From Cyathus striatus (Eukaryota > Basidiomycota > Agaricomycetes > Agaricales > Nidulariaceae): a DNA stretch of 64,000 bases. The translations under genes and the position numbers were made by a program. Each line of letters begins with the position of its first letter. Within the stretch, counting starts at the first letter, position 1. Below the pieces are notes generated by a model. It was not told the DNA's origin. It did not search any database and saw only the letters and a program-made list of their open reading frames with translations. Where the stretch lies: contig JAOVFP010000009.1 of assembly GCA_025738555.1 (NCBI GenBank), positions 3,410,001 to 3,474,000 on the forward strand, read 5' to 3'. This document shows, one piece after another, positions 1-10,980 of this stretch.

Positions 1-725
1 ACATTCCTCCATAGTCATCGTTCATTATCTTTTTAGTCCAAAATATCCCCACATCACCTTGACATCACCCAGCCTCAAGCTCATATAATCTCTTCTGGTT
101 CTAGGTCTAGGATCAGTCATTTCGTCATATTGTGACTCTCACTGCCAGTATGTCTTTCTGGGCTCTAGTCTGCTTGTAAGTGTGAATTTCTGATATGCAT
201 AGTTTCTCATATATCAAATATGTTTTTTAGAATGAAAAAGGTAAAGTATTTGTTAAGTGTATCAAGTTCAGACTGAGAGGGAGTTGCTATTATTTATGTT
301 TTAGGTATTGTTTTTATCCCTTAGTAGTTGGTATGAGAGGCAACCCAGGAACTTGGTCCCTCCCCTTTGTCTCTACCTTCTCAGTCTGAAGTCCATTGAA
401 AAGGATGCAAAAATTAAACAAGTACATTTGAATACAATTACATGCATATCAATTTCTACTATGATATCTGTCTAGGTCTTTTTCTCTCCCTTCCACTCCT
501 GATGTTCTGACCTCTGGTGTCTGATGACAGAGCACCCCACCATGGACCACACATTGTTGAGCATGCAGCCTAGTCCACTACACTGCTACTTTGGGGAGAG
601 TAGCTTGTCCTTTTCTCCAACATCATGCATTCCATGGTAGTGTCAAGAGATAGCTGCTGTCATCATGCATTGGTTCGAGGAGCAGTGGGAGTGGTAAGTT
701 TTGTTGCTTTTTCTTTTTTAAACAT
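1..725. other. CpG-poor intergenic repeat-like DNA
   Basis: No convincing gene. The stretch around 290-400 resembles 20,455-20,545: both have a poly-T/TATCCCTT stretch, then GGAGGCA or GAGAGGCA, then a CCTCCCC-rich part. Both are probably pieces of one old dispersed repeat. This is the left flank of the retrotransposon insertion; the sequence resumes at 9,953. Confidence 0.4.
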
Positions 726-1627
726 TGTAAGGTGAAGACTTGTCTGAAGGTTGTACAGTTAAGTACTGAGCGTGACAGTGTCCAATCTGTCACTGATGTT
801 CTAAACGAGTTGTCGAGTTTCTTGTGAGGTGTTGAATTAGAGTATAAGTCTTATAGAATTATTAAGACTTGTATAGGGTTTTAAGAGAAGTAGTGAAGGT
901 GTTTTTGAAGTGTTTGGGGTAGAAAATGCGAAGTTAGCTAAGGTTCTTGCCTGTGCAAGAGCTTTAACTAATAATAAAACTGGGCAGTACTGAGTATTAA
1001 GCAGATGAGAACAGAAGTGCACTAAGTTTCTACAGCTAGAAGCTTAGTGTGAATAACAGATAAGTGCTGAGTGTGAATCAAACTGGAATTGACTGAGGGA
1101 TGTAGCTACATGAGGGGGGTTTATATACTTTTTGGAACTACCTAGGTAGAAATATGTACCATGATTAATAATACAGTAAGTAAGAATGATTTGTAGTAAA
1201 GGAATAAAGATAAAAGTAGAGGAATAAAGAAAAGAGGGAAGGAATATGTATAAAGGGCGCGCGGCGGCATCGGATAAAGTAATATTGATGCGAGCGCTTT
1301 GCCGTGCGTTTTTGATTGGTCAGCGCTAAGTCACGTGCCTTTCGTTTTGGGAAGGTACGGTGTTTGCTTTGGCGCGTCGGCTTTAGAATATTGCTTAGCG
1401 CGTTAACTTTAGCGCTTGCTGAATAATACTTGATCGATTAGTAATGATGCGGACTTCATCAAAATTTTGTAATGATCTTCGGAATAATCGAGGTGTGGAA
1501 TATTGATAGTGTGCCGAGATCAGGGTACAGTTGGTAAGGTATGTTTTAATTGGTTAAGGTAAGTACAGGGACCAGCGGACTATGTATATTAGGTAGTTTT
1601 GTACATAGGCCGACAGGGTTCCCTACA
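726..1627 (-). repeat. 3' LTR of the gypsy element
   Basis: 902-bp copy with TGTAAGG at the left edge and CCCTACA at the right edge. It matches 9047-9947 essentially base for base, with one extra G near 1,257. On the element's strand it follows the polypurine region. The purine tract just inside (complement of about 1628-1645) is short and interrupted, so I do not call a PPT with confidence. Confidence 0.95.
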
Positions 1628-1765
1628 CCACCCGGGGACTTTTGTGATATTGACTGTTACTTAAGTCAATATCATAGATAACGAAGTGGGGTCTATGAAA
1701 TAATGTATGTCACGTCGGAGTCGATAACACATTGAAGTCAGAATGATGTAGTGTCGGATTAGAAA

Positions 1766-1773
1766 TATAAAAG
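1766..1773 (+). promoter_or_regulatory. TATA box for the antisense gene
   Basis: TATAAAAG lies 63 nt upstream of the plus-strand ATG at 1829, inside the retrotransposon but pointing against its gag-pol genes. The spacing suits a class II promoter with a short 5' UTR. It suggests the antisense gene has its own transcription start. Confidence 0.5.
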
Positions 1774-1828
1774 AGTCGTCCTGATATGAGGGAGGATACT
1801 TTTCTAACACTTCCCATCATCATATAAC

Positions 1829-2543
1829 ATGCCTTTCCCGCTTGGTACTTCTCTTGATATCAGTCCAGTTATTCGGGCTCGCTTTAACATGCACGGGTAT
1901 GTGGGGATTATACATGACTTGGTTATTGGTGCTCGCGAGCATCAGCAGGAAGTGTTTGATGCGAGAAGGATTATGCCGCTGGCGGCTTATGCGGACATGA
2001 TGGTATGTGTTCAAATGATTCGAGTGTTTCAAAGGGCTGAGTGACGAAATGGCCAGACTTCTGTTGCATTATTGGCACACGACTTGCTGTTTAGGCATAG
2101 GTTCTTCGGAACGATTGCCTGGGCGGATGCCTATGAGCTTATAGGTGCCGTGTATATTAATGCACCATACAGTGGGGAGGAGAAATATGTTAAGAGATGC
2201 CTGACCGCCTTATCGTATCTTTTAAGCGTTGATCAGCAGACTTATTGGGTCCAGGCTTTGTCCGAGATGTCGATTGTAACCTCGGATGCATACACTAGTC
2301 ATCCGATGGCGCGCTTGAGGCCAGCACCTATCCGCCATGAGACTGAGACGACTCTTCCACCAACTCCTGGACCACGTGTAGGGTTGGCGCTTTTTGTGAA
2401 TGGCTATTATCCGGAGCTTGGGCCTGCGCCAATGTCGAGGTATGTCTTTGTTCAGCTAGTTTCTGGGTGGTACTGATATGATTTAAGTGTAAACGTTGGT
2501 ACACAGGCGCCCGATACCGCTGCTGAGCCTGAAGAAGCAATGA
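1829..2543 (+). CDS. Spliced accessory gene antisense to gag-pol, unknown function
   Basis: A plus-strand gene inside the minus-strand gypsy element. Exon 1 is 1829-2002. A 54-nt intron (2003-2056, GTATGT...CCAG, phase 0) removes an in-frame TGA at 2042. Exon 2 is 2057-2439. A second intron fits 2440-2506 (GTATGT donor, CTGAT branch site, ACACAG acceptor). After it the frame ends at a TGA at 2541-2543, giving about 197 aa. The exon-2 frame also stays open and acidic/Ser-rich from 2507 to about 2690, but joining to it needs one extra base, so either the C-terminus is short or an indel has hit this copy. The protein is hydrophobic/helical and resembles nothing I recognise. A TATA box lies upstream. 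Reverse-orientation extra ORFs are known in some plant Ty3/gypsy elements; whether this is related is unknown. Confidence 0.6.
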
Positions 2544-3098
2544 CCGATGTTCCTGATTTGGTTTCGGTTAGTGATTCTTCGGTTTCGTCGGTATGTACTG
2601 TCAACCGTTTGTCGAAACAGTTGATTAATAACTTGATGGGGTGTTTAAGGGAGAATCAACCGGGAAACGGAAGCGCATGTAGGAGGTTGTAGTAGAAGGA
2701 AAAGGTGGGGTTAAAAGTGAAGGTAAAGGTAGGTAGAAGAAATCTGCAATGTGTATTTGTATCGCGATGCTTGGACTACGTAGTCATGGTGTAGATTGTA
2801 TGGTCTTGTGGTTGATATAAAATTGTTGTTGCCGAATGTCTCGTGTGATAAGTTGTGCACTCGTGCACTTCTGGTACTTGTTGCAGGAATGGAATCAGGA
2901 TGTGCACTCGTGCACATGATATAATTTCGCGCTCCGTGCGCAACTAGGTTATAATAACTGAATTGGTACACCGTGTACCTGTACAGACGAAACATAATGT
3001 GGAATATGGAAGGGGAAGATAGTTTTGAAGGTTATAAGGTATGGGTGACCGGGATTACGGAAAAAATTCTGGGGTTGTAGAGTATATTATATATGCTG
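2544..3098. other. Non-coding spacer between antisense gene and integrase
   Basis: No supported gene beyond the possible alternative exon (2507 to about 2690). Between about 2,860 and 2,990 the motif GTGCACTCGTGCAC and related GTGCA/TGCAC repeats form short inverted repeats that could be a terminator hairpin or 3' UTR element. Confidence 0.3.
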
Positions 3099-6000
3099 TT
3101 ATTGGGAGGTACAAGTAATGGTAGAAACGACATTTTGTAGAGAGGGAGATTCTCCATCGTCAGGAATAGTCGTGTCCTCTATTTCTTCATCAGAAATAGC
3201 TGGAAGTTGCGTGACTGGTATGTTGGTAGGATCGCGTGGGTGGTAAGGAATAAGACGAAATGCGGCAAATCGAAGACGAGAGACTGAGCCATCGAGTTCC
3301 GCTAAGATATACGAGCCGCCTGTGGTTCTTTTAAGAACAACCATTGGTCCGAGATAACGTGGTCTAGTTTTGAACCGAGTGATATCGTGCTCGTATCGTG
3401 AATTTCGAACAAGGACTAGGGATCCAGGCTTGAAGTCATAGTCATGGATCTTGTGAGCCATGTCTTTTTCAAATTGACGAATCGACTCGTAACGAGCTTT
3501 AAGTACGCGTTCTTTTATTTTCTCCAAGTCAGCCGGTCGCTTTTGAAGTTGCTTGGCTCGGTATGTGATAAGTTCTTGAGTAGACACTAGATGATCGAGT
3601 TTAGGAGCCAAGTAAGTAGCTTCAGCCAGATCGAATGGCATAACGGGTTCAACGCCGTGTGCTATGTAATAGGGTGAGTATCCAGTAGATTTTTGAATAC
3701 TCACTCGCTCTGCCCAGATAACGGAGGGAGCAACTTGTGTCCAACGGTTTTCATTGCCGTCTGCTGCTTTAATGAGCGCTTCGCGTACATCAAAGTGTCG
3801 TCGTTCAATAAGTCCGTTAGCTTGCGAGTTGTAAGGAGAAATGCGTATGTGATGGATATGATACTTCTCCGCTAAGTACTGGCAGGCTTCAATGAACTGG
3901 GGGGGCATTGTCCGATACGATTTCTTCGATAGCACCCCATCGGCAAAGTATCTCTTCGAAGATGAAAGCGGCAAGTGTGCGGGTGTTTTCATGGCGTAGC
4001 ATGCGCCATTCCGGGTAAGAAGACAGCGAGCACCGAGCATGTACAATATATCGGTAACCGTTTGACTTGGGCATGAGCATAGTGTCGATATGTACTTTAC
4101 GAAATAGGGAGAATGGTGTAGGGACGGATGGGGGAATATGGAGACGATGCAGGAGACGGACTTGACATTCATGGCAGGTCTTGATGTACCATTTGACGTC
4201 GTCTTCCAAATGTGGCCACCAGAAACGCTCGAGAAGTCGAATACGTACTGTAAAGATCCCCTTGTGTCCTAGCTCGTCATGAGCTTCCATGATAAGTCCA
4301 AGACGCTTGGGTGGTGGAATGACTAACTTGTGTTTGCCATGAGGATCTTTCTTCCAGAGTCGGCCGTCCTTGGTGAAGAATTGGAGACAGCGACGAATGA
4401 ACTTCGTATACTGAGTATCGGACATATCTGGAGGCCGGACAGGGTTCTCGAGGAAGGCTTGAATGCGCAAGAGTTCAAGGTCGCGCTTCTCTGCCTTGTG
4501 GTGCGCGGGATTTCTAGAGAGGCGCCCATAAGCGTCTGTACTAATTCGGAAGGTCGAGTCCCACGACCGTGAGATGACGTGTACGATTGAGACGCCAGAG
4601 TTGGGCTTGTAACACATTTGCCGGTCTGCGTGTAGACAGAGGAACGTGGTGTTCGTTCCCAGTTCAAGACTTCTATTGCGAAGGCATTCGCGTCATCAAT
4701 CCATTGTTCCCAGTCTTCCGTGTTGGGTGGATCTTCAGGTGCTTGTGGGCGTCGTGACAGACCGTCGGCCGCAGCATGGTCTTTACCAGGTATGTGAACT
4801 AATTTAAATGGCGAAAATAACAGTATTCCAGCTATCCACCTGTTTATAGTGGCACTGGGTTGAAGATCTGGATTATTCAACATTCCTTTTATGTATTTGG
4901 CGTCTGTTTCTATGGTAAAGTTTCGTACGCCTATGATGTAGATTCTAACATCTTTTAATGCTCGAAACAGGCCATATAGTTCAAGTTTGGCTTGGGAATA
5001 GCGCTGTTCACGCTCATTCCAGGTAATAGAACCATAGCGTGATGGGTAGCGTTTGTTGTCCGTGCCGATCTGAAGAAGAACATAGCCTACTCCGATCCAA
5101 GACGAGTCTACTGCGAGTATGACCTCTCTATTGCTGAGATAGTCAATGGCACGAATTGCAGGGCAGTTTTTGACCAATAGTTTCAAAGTGTCCATGGCTT
5201 TTCGTTCTTCTGGGCCAAAGGAGAACTCGTTGTTTTTCTTAGTTAGTGCAACGAGTGGCTTTGCGTGGATTGCATAGTCTTTGACGAATACACGTACCGT
5301 TCCGCAGGTTCCCAAGAAACCGCGGACTTCTGTCAGGTTTCGGCACGTAGGCCAGTCTAGTACTTTCTGTATTCGCGTATCATCAGGTAAGCGTCCATCG
5401 TATGTGCACTTGTGGCCGACTATTAACGCTTCTGGTACGCAGAAATGCGATTTCTTGGCGGAGAAGGTGCCTCCGGCGTGCTTGATACGTTGAATTATAC
5501 GGTTAACATTCTGCAGATGTTCCCAGACGAAGCGTCGTATGCCTGGGTTCTCAGGTATGGTTTCATACGTTCCATCTTTGTTTTCATATCGTGTAACTGG
5601 TCCTTTCACAGGTACATCGTCTACAAAGGGAGCCGCTACATGCGGTATTTCGTCTTGAAGTAAAAAGGTTAGATCTCCATGCTGGATTTGCATAGAGTTT
5701 GTATATCCCATTGGTATTGAAGTAAGCCGAAATGTTCCTAATGGTGTCTGAAAGGTTGTTAGGTCTCGCGATTCAACCGCAAGTTCTCGTTGGTCGAAGC
5801 CGACGAACAGATCGAATACACCATAACAAGCGCGTCCGCCAAACGATTCAGCATATGTTTCGACAATGGGTGGCACGCCGCTGTCTTTGATTGCTACAGC
5901 GTTTAGAGGTTGAAGGTCGTGTACTAGGCGTAAGGATTTTCCATCCTTCTTTAGCACACAGAACCAACGGGACCGGTAGGATGCGCTTGAGGGTTCATAT

Positions 6001-6701
6001 ACTCCGGCTGCTATTTTATCTTTGATTATCTGGACTACCTGGTTAAAAATGCCTTGAGGAATTGGGATATTGCGTAATACCCAAGGTACGTGTTCGATTG
6101 TGGGTATTACTACCGGATCAAAGTATTCACTCGAAAATTTCCCTTTTTCTTCTTCATTCCAGGCGAATGCAGATTCTTGCAATCGGATGAGCTCGTGGAC
6201 CAGTTTCTCTTCTTCTGGCCAGAGAAATCCGTCCTTATTTACATTATTTTCTTCCTTGCGTTCCAGAGTGTATCGTTTCCCTGGTACGAAGTCTGGGGGA
6301 AGTGTGGGAAGCTTTGGCATTTCTGCCAAAGGGTCAGAAGGAATTCGTCTAACGATTCGAAATTTTTCGGGTAGGGTAGTAGCAACAGGTTTTATTCTGT
6401 CTGCTACCTTTTTGTATGCAAATACTTCTGCTAATACGTTTGAGCAGGCGACGTGTTCTAGATTAGATAACAAAATTTCGTAAGTTTCGAGAGTTTTTGC
6501 AGGTGGAGGGAAGTTTCTTGATGAAAAACAGATAGGAGACGTCATATAGCAATTTTGTGGAAGTTTAGGGTTAGAAAATAAAATAGGTGACTCGTTTCTG
6601 ATTTTATGTGTTTCATAGTTTAGTACTGAATATGTTGAAGCGTCTCCTCGGGTATTTCCCGAATCATCGATGCCTAAAAATCCTGAGAGGCAATGTGGTG
6701 G
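3099..6701 (-). pseudogene. pol: Ty3/gypsy pol (RT, RNase H, integrase), two frameshifts
   Basis: Copies the element RNA and inserts the cDNA. The frame is open from 6701, overlapping the end of gag-pro in the -1 phase. From the ATG at 6545, reverse transcriptase shows the catalytic box FVDD at residues 307-310 and the upstream Asp in VFDLFVGF near 245. RNase H follows with Asp 480 (AVDSS), Glu near 522 and Asp 548. The integrase zinc finger (H-x4-H...C-x2-C, in HDELGH and CHECQ) lies near 4,165-4,290. The DDE Asp residues are in VHID and SDNAP, and Glu is in GLIERRH near 3,810. A GPY/F-like C-terminal module (RPRYLGPMVV) is near 3,340; no chromodomain was seen. Frame breaks: one base appears missing near 4,616-4,626, and one extra base lies in the seven-G run at 3899-3905. 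Each could be a mutation or a homopolymer error. Confidence 0.93.
6674..6684 (-). promoter_or_regulatory. Candidate -1 frameshift site at gag-pro/pol junction
   Basis: On the minus strand the gag-pro frame ends GAT TTT TAG. A run of five T residues directly precedes the stop. Slipping back one base on TTT enters the pol frame, which is open across this point (from 6701 to below 6545). The frames differ by -1, the usual Ty3/gypsy arrangement. No canonical X-XXY-YYZ heptamer is present, and I did not resolve a downstream pseudoknot. Confidence 0.5.
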
Positions 6702-8920
6702 TTACGGCGCCGTGCTTGGGTTGGTACCGTGATGACTGCATGGGTATTTGGGTCTTGGAGAACAAGGTGCGCATCACCCGTTGTAAAGTGGTGAATACTT
6801 CCTTGTGTTAACGTTAAAAATGGAAGTCCTAATAGCATGTCATAGGATGCCTCAGGAACTACTTGGGCTTGGACATAAAAGTCAACGTCGCCTATTGATA
6901 CCGTTAGGTTAGTTAGCATTCCTAAGGTTCGTCCGCGTGAAGCATTAGCCGCTTCGGTCTCCATTACATAGTCTGAGCGTAAGGGAAGGCCTAACTTTTC
7001 CCAGACTTCTTTACGCACGCCGATTATTTGTGATCCACTGTCAACTATGGCATTTACCGATACTGATTTGTTTAATTTAACAGGGATTTGACGCAGGTCT
7101 TCTTTACAGTTGGCAACAATTTTGCCGTTGTCAAGTACTTTTTGCTGCAAGACTTCGATATCTGCCACCGTTAGAGCATTTTGTGTGGCCGAATTGTTTT
7201 CTGGACCAAACGTTGTTACTTTACGGCTTGATATCAAATCCTTCATCTGGCGCCGGTATTCTGGGGCTATAGCGAAGAGTTCTTCGCATGTCAGAGTGAC
7301 TGTACTGTCAAGACCTTTCCTTAGTACGCGTTTGGTAAGCTCTAGTGATTCTACTGGTGCTTGGTACTTGTACTGAGGTTCCCTGTTACTTGTGAAGCTC
7401 GAATTTTCTGCCGGTACTGTGCTGGGTGCTTGGGTTTCATTCCTGGTTTTGCTACGTGTTGCAGGCCCGTCTACTTTTCGACTGCCAGCATTATCTTTCA
7501 TTTTCTTTTGGATCGATTCGAGTTCACGCTTAGCATTGTTCATGAGGGTCTCGAGTACAGGAAGACGGTCGATTTCTTCCTGTGTTACTGTAGGTGGAGT
7601 TTCGATAACTTCTTCAATGAATGCGCCTGAGTGTTCTCTGGGGCTGTCTTGGTTGTGACTAGGAATGTGGGTAGCTTCAATAACATTGGTTGTGGCTACC
7701 TCTGGACGCTTATTGACTTTGTACCAGTTATCGATACGCGTCTTATGGTCTGGTCCTAGGGCTACCTGGTTGTTGACTAGGCGTCCATCTGGCATTAAGA
7801 TTTGTCCCTTGTCGCCTGTCTTGCACAGTCCCTTTTGTACATATTCACTTAATACTGGACACAGGGAAATTATGTGGTTGGTGTCCGAGCAGAAGAAGCA
7901 CCGGAAGGTTCGGCGTGGAGGCCTATCGTTTACTGGTAGTGGCGCAGTATACGAGGTATTTGGTCCACTTTTCCAGTTGTTAATATAAGTTTCGGCTGGG
8001 GGCTGATCATTATACAGTTTCTCCATGGCCGTTGCATTGTACGTCTTTTTGGGCTGGAACGGATTTCTTTGGTTTCGTGTATTGTTTTCCAGGGTAAGTC
8101 CTCCGTTGTTTGGTGGTAGGAGGATAATTGCTGCCTTATAGATTTCTTCATAGTCCCATGGGTCTTCAGGATCGTGTTTTGGTTCCTGAATACGCAACTG
8201 GTCTTGTATTTCTTTGCGGAATTCGGGAGTAAATCCGTTCATGAAATAGATACTAATTTCTCTAGCTGTTAACTTTTCACGGCGTTTCAGGTAAGAGGAA
8301 ATACAATAGAATTTTCTATTGTATTCGCCCAACTGATATCTTCCAGAGATTGGCTTAGTAGATTGTTGCGCGATTAATGTTTCAAGATCTGCGATCAGGT
8401 ATTTCTTGTCGCCGTCTGCACCGGGGTATAATTCTGAGATTAGTTCTTTGAATTCTTCCCAGTGGATTACGCCGTCCGCCTTCTCGCGCCATGTGTCTTC
8501 TTCTTCCTGAGACACATAGGAATAGGTCCATTCAATTGCTTCAGTTTCGTCGAGTTCGCAAAGTATAGCGTGTCGTTCTACGTTCCGGAAGAAACGTTGG
8601 AGTGACAAAGGCTTTCCGTCGAATTTGGGTGCACCTCTGTCACCTGGGGACGGCATTCCACGTTGACGGTATGCATTACTGTTCCTTATGCTTTGCTGAT
8701 CTCCCAACAGTGCCGAGTTCATTGTCCAATCTGCAGGGTGCAAAGTGGGGGGTTTAGAACTCGGTTGTGGAGAGGGTAATGTGGCACGTGTGGCTGCTTG
8801 TGGAGCCGGATCGTTGTTTGGATGTTTTGAAGGCGCATAGCCTAGTGGATACGGAACGAAATCGTGTACGGGTGATCGGGGGAGTTGAATTTGTGATGGG
8901 TCAACGTTATGTTGAGACAT
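6674..8920 (-). CDS. gag-pro: Gag-protease polyprotein
   Basis: 748 aa, intact. The N-terminal third is Pro/Ser-rich. Residues ~100-270 form a capsid-like helical region of the retrotransposon gag type (motifs such as FRNVERHAIL and IYFMNGFTPEFRKEI). A CCHC zinc knuckle lies at residues 341-354 (C-x2-C-x4-H-x4-C), expected to bind the genomic RNA. A charged linker follows. The retropepsin-type aspartic protease has its DSG at 627-629 (VNAIVDSGSQ) and the usual LLGLPFL strand near the C-terminus. The start at 8920 follows the leader and primer site and is the first ATG of the frame. Translation of pol would need the -1 shift at its 3' end. Confidence 0.95.
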   Translation of the reverse strand: MSQHNVDPSQIQLPRSPVHDFVPYPLGYAPSKHPNNDPAPQAATRATLPSPQPSSKPPTLHPADWTMNSALLGDQQSIRNSNAYRQRGMPSPGDRGAPKFDGKPLSLQRFFRNVERHAILCELDETEAIEWTYSYVSQEEEDTWREKADGVIHWEEFKELISELYPGADGDKKYLIADLETLIAQQSTKPISGRYQLGEYNRKFYCISSYLKRREKLTAREISIYFMNGFTPEFRKEIQDQLRIQEPKHDPEDPWDYEEIYKAAIILLPPNNGGLTLENNTRNQRNPFQPKKTYNATAMEKLYNDQPPAETYINNWKSGPNTSYTAPLPVNDRPPRRTFRCFFCSDTNHIISLCPVLSEYVQKGLCKTGDKGQILMPDGRLVNNQVALGPDHKTRIDNWYKVNKRPEVATTNVIEATHIPSHNQDSPREHSGAFIEEVIETPPTVTQEEIDRLPVLETLMNNAKRELESIQKKMKDNAGSRKVDGPATRSKTRNETQAPSTVPAENSSFTSNREPQYKYQAPVESLELTKRVLRKGLDSTVTLTCEELFAIAPEYRRQMKDLISSRKVTTFGPENNSATQNALTVADIEVLQQKVLDNGKIVANCKEDLRQIPVKLNKSVSVNAIVDSGSQIIGVRKEVWEKLGLPLRSDYVMETEAANASRGRTLGMLTNLTVSIGDVDFYVQAQVVPEASYDMLLGLPFLTLTQGSIHHFTTGDAHLVLQDPNTHAVITVPTQARRRNHHIASQDF

Positions 8921-9025
8921 AGCGAAAGTGTTTCAATTTGCTTGTATGTTTTGGATGAAATTGGATTATAATATCTTCGAATTGGTTGTTGAGTCGAAAG
9001 CGAGGAGACAACTGAATTTAGAAGC

Positions 9026-9043
9026 CCCTCGCGGTGGGCTCCA
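9026..9043 (-). other. Primer binding site
   Basis: Three bases inside the 5' LTR the minus strand reads TGGAGCCCACCGCGAGG. This would pair with a tRNA ending CCTCGCGGTGGGCTCCA. The implied discriminator base is U, which in many eukaryotes marks tRNA-Cys. The tRNA identity is inference. Confidence 0.6.
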
Positions 9044-9046
9044 AGT

Positions 9047-9947
9047 TGTAAGGTGAAGACTTGTCTGAAGGTTGTACAGTTAAGTACTGAGCGTGACAGT
9101 GTCCAATCTGTCACTGATGTTCTAAACGAGTTGTCGAGTTTCTTGTGAGGTGTTGAATTAGAGTATAAGTCTTATAGAATTATTAAGACTTGTATAGGGT
9201 TTTAAGAGAAGTAGTGAAGGTGTTTTTGAAGTGTTTGGGGTAGAAAATGCGAAGTTAGCTAAGGTTCTTGCCTGTGCAAGAGCTTTAACTAATAATAAAA
9301 CTGGGCAGTACTGAGTATTAAGCAGATGAGAACAGAAGTGCACTAAGTTTCTACAGCTAGAAGCTTAGTGTGAATAACAGATAAGTGCTGAGTGTGAATC
9401 AAACTGGAATTGACTGAGGGATGTAGCTACATGAGGGGGGTTTATATACTTTTTGGAACTACCTAGGTAGAAATATGTACCATGATTAATAATACAGTAA
9501 GTAAGAATGATTTGTAGTAAAGGAATAAAGATAAAAGTAGAGGAATAAAGAAAAGAGGGAAGGAATATGTATAAAGGCGCGCGGCGGCATCGGATAAAGT
9601 AATATTGATGCGAGCGCTTTGCCGTGCGTTTTTGATTGGTCAGCGCTAAGTCACGTGCCTTTCGTTTTGGGAAGGTACGGTGTTTGCTTTGGCGCGTCGG
9701 CTTTAGAATATTGCTTAGCGCGTTAACTTTAGCGCTTGCTGAATAATACTTGATCGATTAGTAATGATGCGGACTTCATCAAAATTTTGTAATGATCTTC
9801 GGAATAATCGAGGTGTGGAATATTGATAGTGTGCCGAGATCAGGGTACAGTTGGTAAGGTATGTTTTAATTGGTTAAGGTAAGTACAGGGACCAGCGGAC
9901 TATGTATATTAGGTAGTTTTGTACATAGGCCGACAGGGTTCCCTACA
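9047..9947 (-). repeat. 5' LTR of the gypsy element
   Basis: 901-bp copy of the LTR, acting as the 5' LTR for the minus-strand genes. It begins TGTAAGG and ends CCCTACA on the plus strand and is followed by the target duplication AACAT (9948-9952). It holds the element promoter. A short ORF repeated in both LTRs (complement of 9158-9343) has no coding signature. Confidence 0.95.
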
Positions 9948-10489
9948 ACATGGTCACTTTTGATTACATTATCTTTCTTCCTTACTCTACCCTTCTTTTT
10001 TCTGTTAACCTTCACATCTACATCTTCTATTTCATATTTCTTCATGTACCTTACCTTTGTCTGGGCTCTGGCAATGTGAGAGTATGTGTGTGTTACATCC
10101 GTGTCCGGAATCCGCTATTCCGCACTTCCGCACTATCCCGCACTTCCGCGTTGGCTGCATTTCTGACCAATCGTTGGATATGTCATCATGATTTATCACT
10201 TACTTACTCGTTGTCAGGCATGATTTTTGATTATATATAATGCATGCAAATGCACTGTATACCACAATTAAAGAAATTGCACTGTCATGTCACATGACTG
10301 AATACTTCACACCATCACATGATACAATACACTACTAATCAAATATACCCAATACCATACATGAACAACCAATACCTTACATGAACAAATAACTTTTAAA
10401 TTACCATTAAACATTATACACATATCAATAATTAATCGCTTGCACAAACAATGCACTAACAAAGGATAATATGACACTCTTTCATTGTG

Positions 10490-10980
10490 TTATTCATCCA
10501 TTGTATGAAGACAATGAGAGATTATTTATATACAACTCCATTGTTTTTCAATCCTATTGTTCATAATAAATGAACTGCATTGTACTATTCACCTATTTTT
10601 GAAGACAATGAGAAAACTATTTATATACAACTCCATTGTTTTTCAATCCTATTGTTCATAATAAATGAACTACATTGTACTCTTTACCCATTGTTCAGAA
10701 ACAATGTGAAACTATTTATATATGACTCCATTGTTTTCACTGCCATTGTTTACACAATGGCAGATAGGTATCTATTGTTCTCTACTCCATTGTTATATAA
10801 ATGGACTCCTATTGTTCTTGCCCAGAACAATGTAGCTCTTTATTTAGAACAATGTAATTCATTACACATTGTGCTAACATAAGCTATTGTTCTCTGCTGA
10901 CTAACTCTCAAATACCATTGTTCTGTACAGCCTCAGATCTAAAATCTATACTTGCACACTACTCATTTTGGAGAACAATG
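10490..10980. repeat. ATTGTT/AACAAT-rich block with 95-bp tandem units
   Basis: Units starting near 10,512, 10,607 and 10,701 repeat at about 95 bp. Across the block, ATTGT or its complement ACAAT occurs more than twenty times on both strands, often as CCATTGTT or GAACAATG. This lies where an LTR would have its enhancers. HMG-box proteins bind such cores; that role is inference. Confidence 0.6.

Larger units (their letters stand above)
726..9947 (-). mobile_element. Young full-length Ty3/gypsy LTR retrotransposon
   Basis: Two LTRs of 902 and 901 bp (726-1627 and 9047-9947) bound the element. Each begins TG and ends CA. The target duplication AACAT is seen at 721-725 and 9948-9952. All retroviral-type genes run on the minus strand: leader and primer site near 9,040, gag-protease, then reverse transcriptase, RNase H and integrase. 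This order (RT before integrase) is that of Ty3/gypsy. The LTRs appear identical apart from one G (GGGCGC against GGCGC near 1,257 and 9,577), which implies recent insertion. The element is much richer in CpG than its flanks, again fitting a late arrival. Two single-base frameshifts in pol probably make this copy non-autonomous. An extra spliced gene on the plus strand lies between integrase and the 3' LTR. Confidence 0.97.

Noticed and set aside
837..1022. Short minus-strand ORF present in both LTRs (also 9158-9343)
   Set aside because: It is duplicated only because the LTRs are identical; it has no domain or start context, and its composition is Leu/Ser/Thr-rich as expected by chance.
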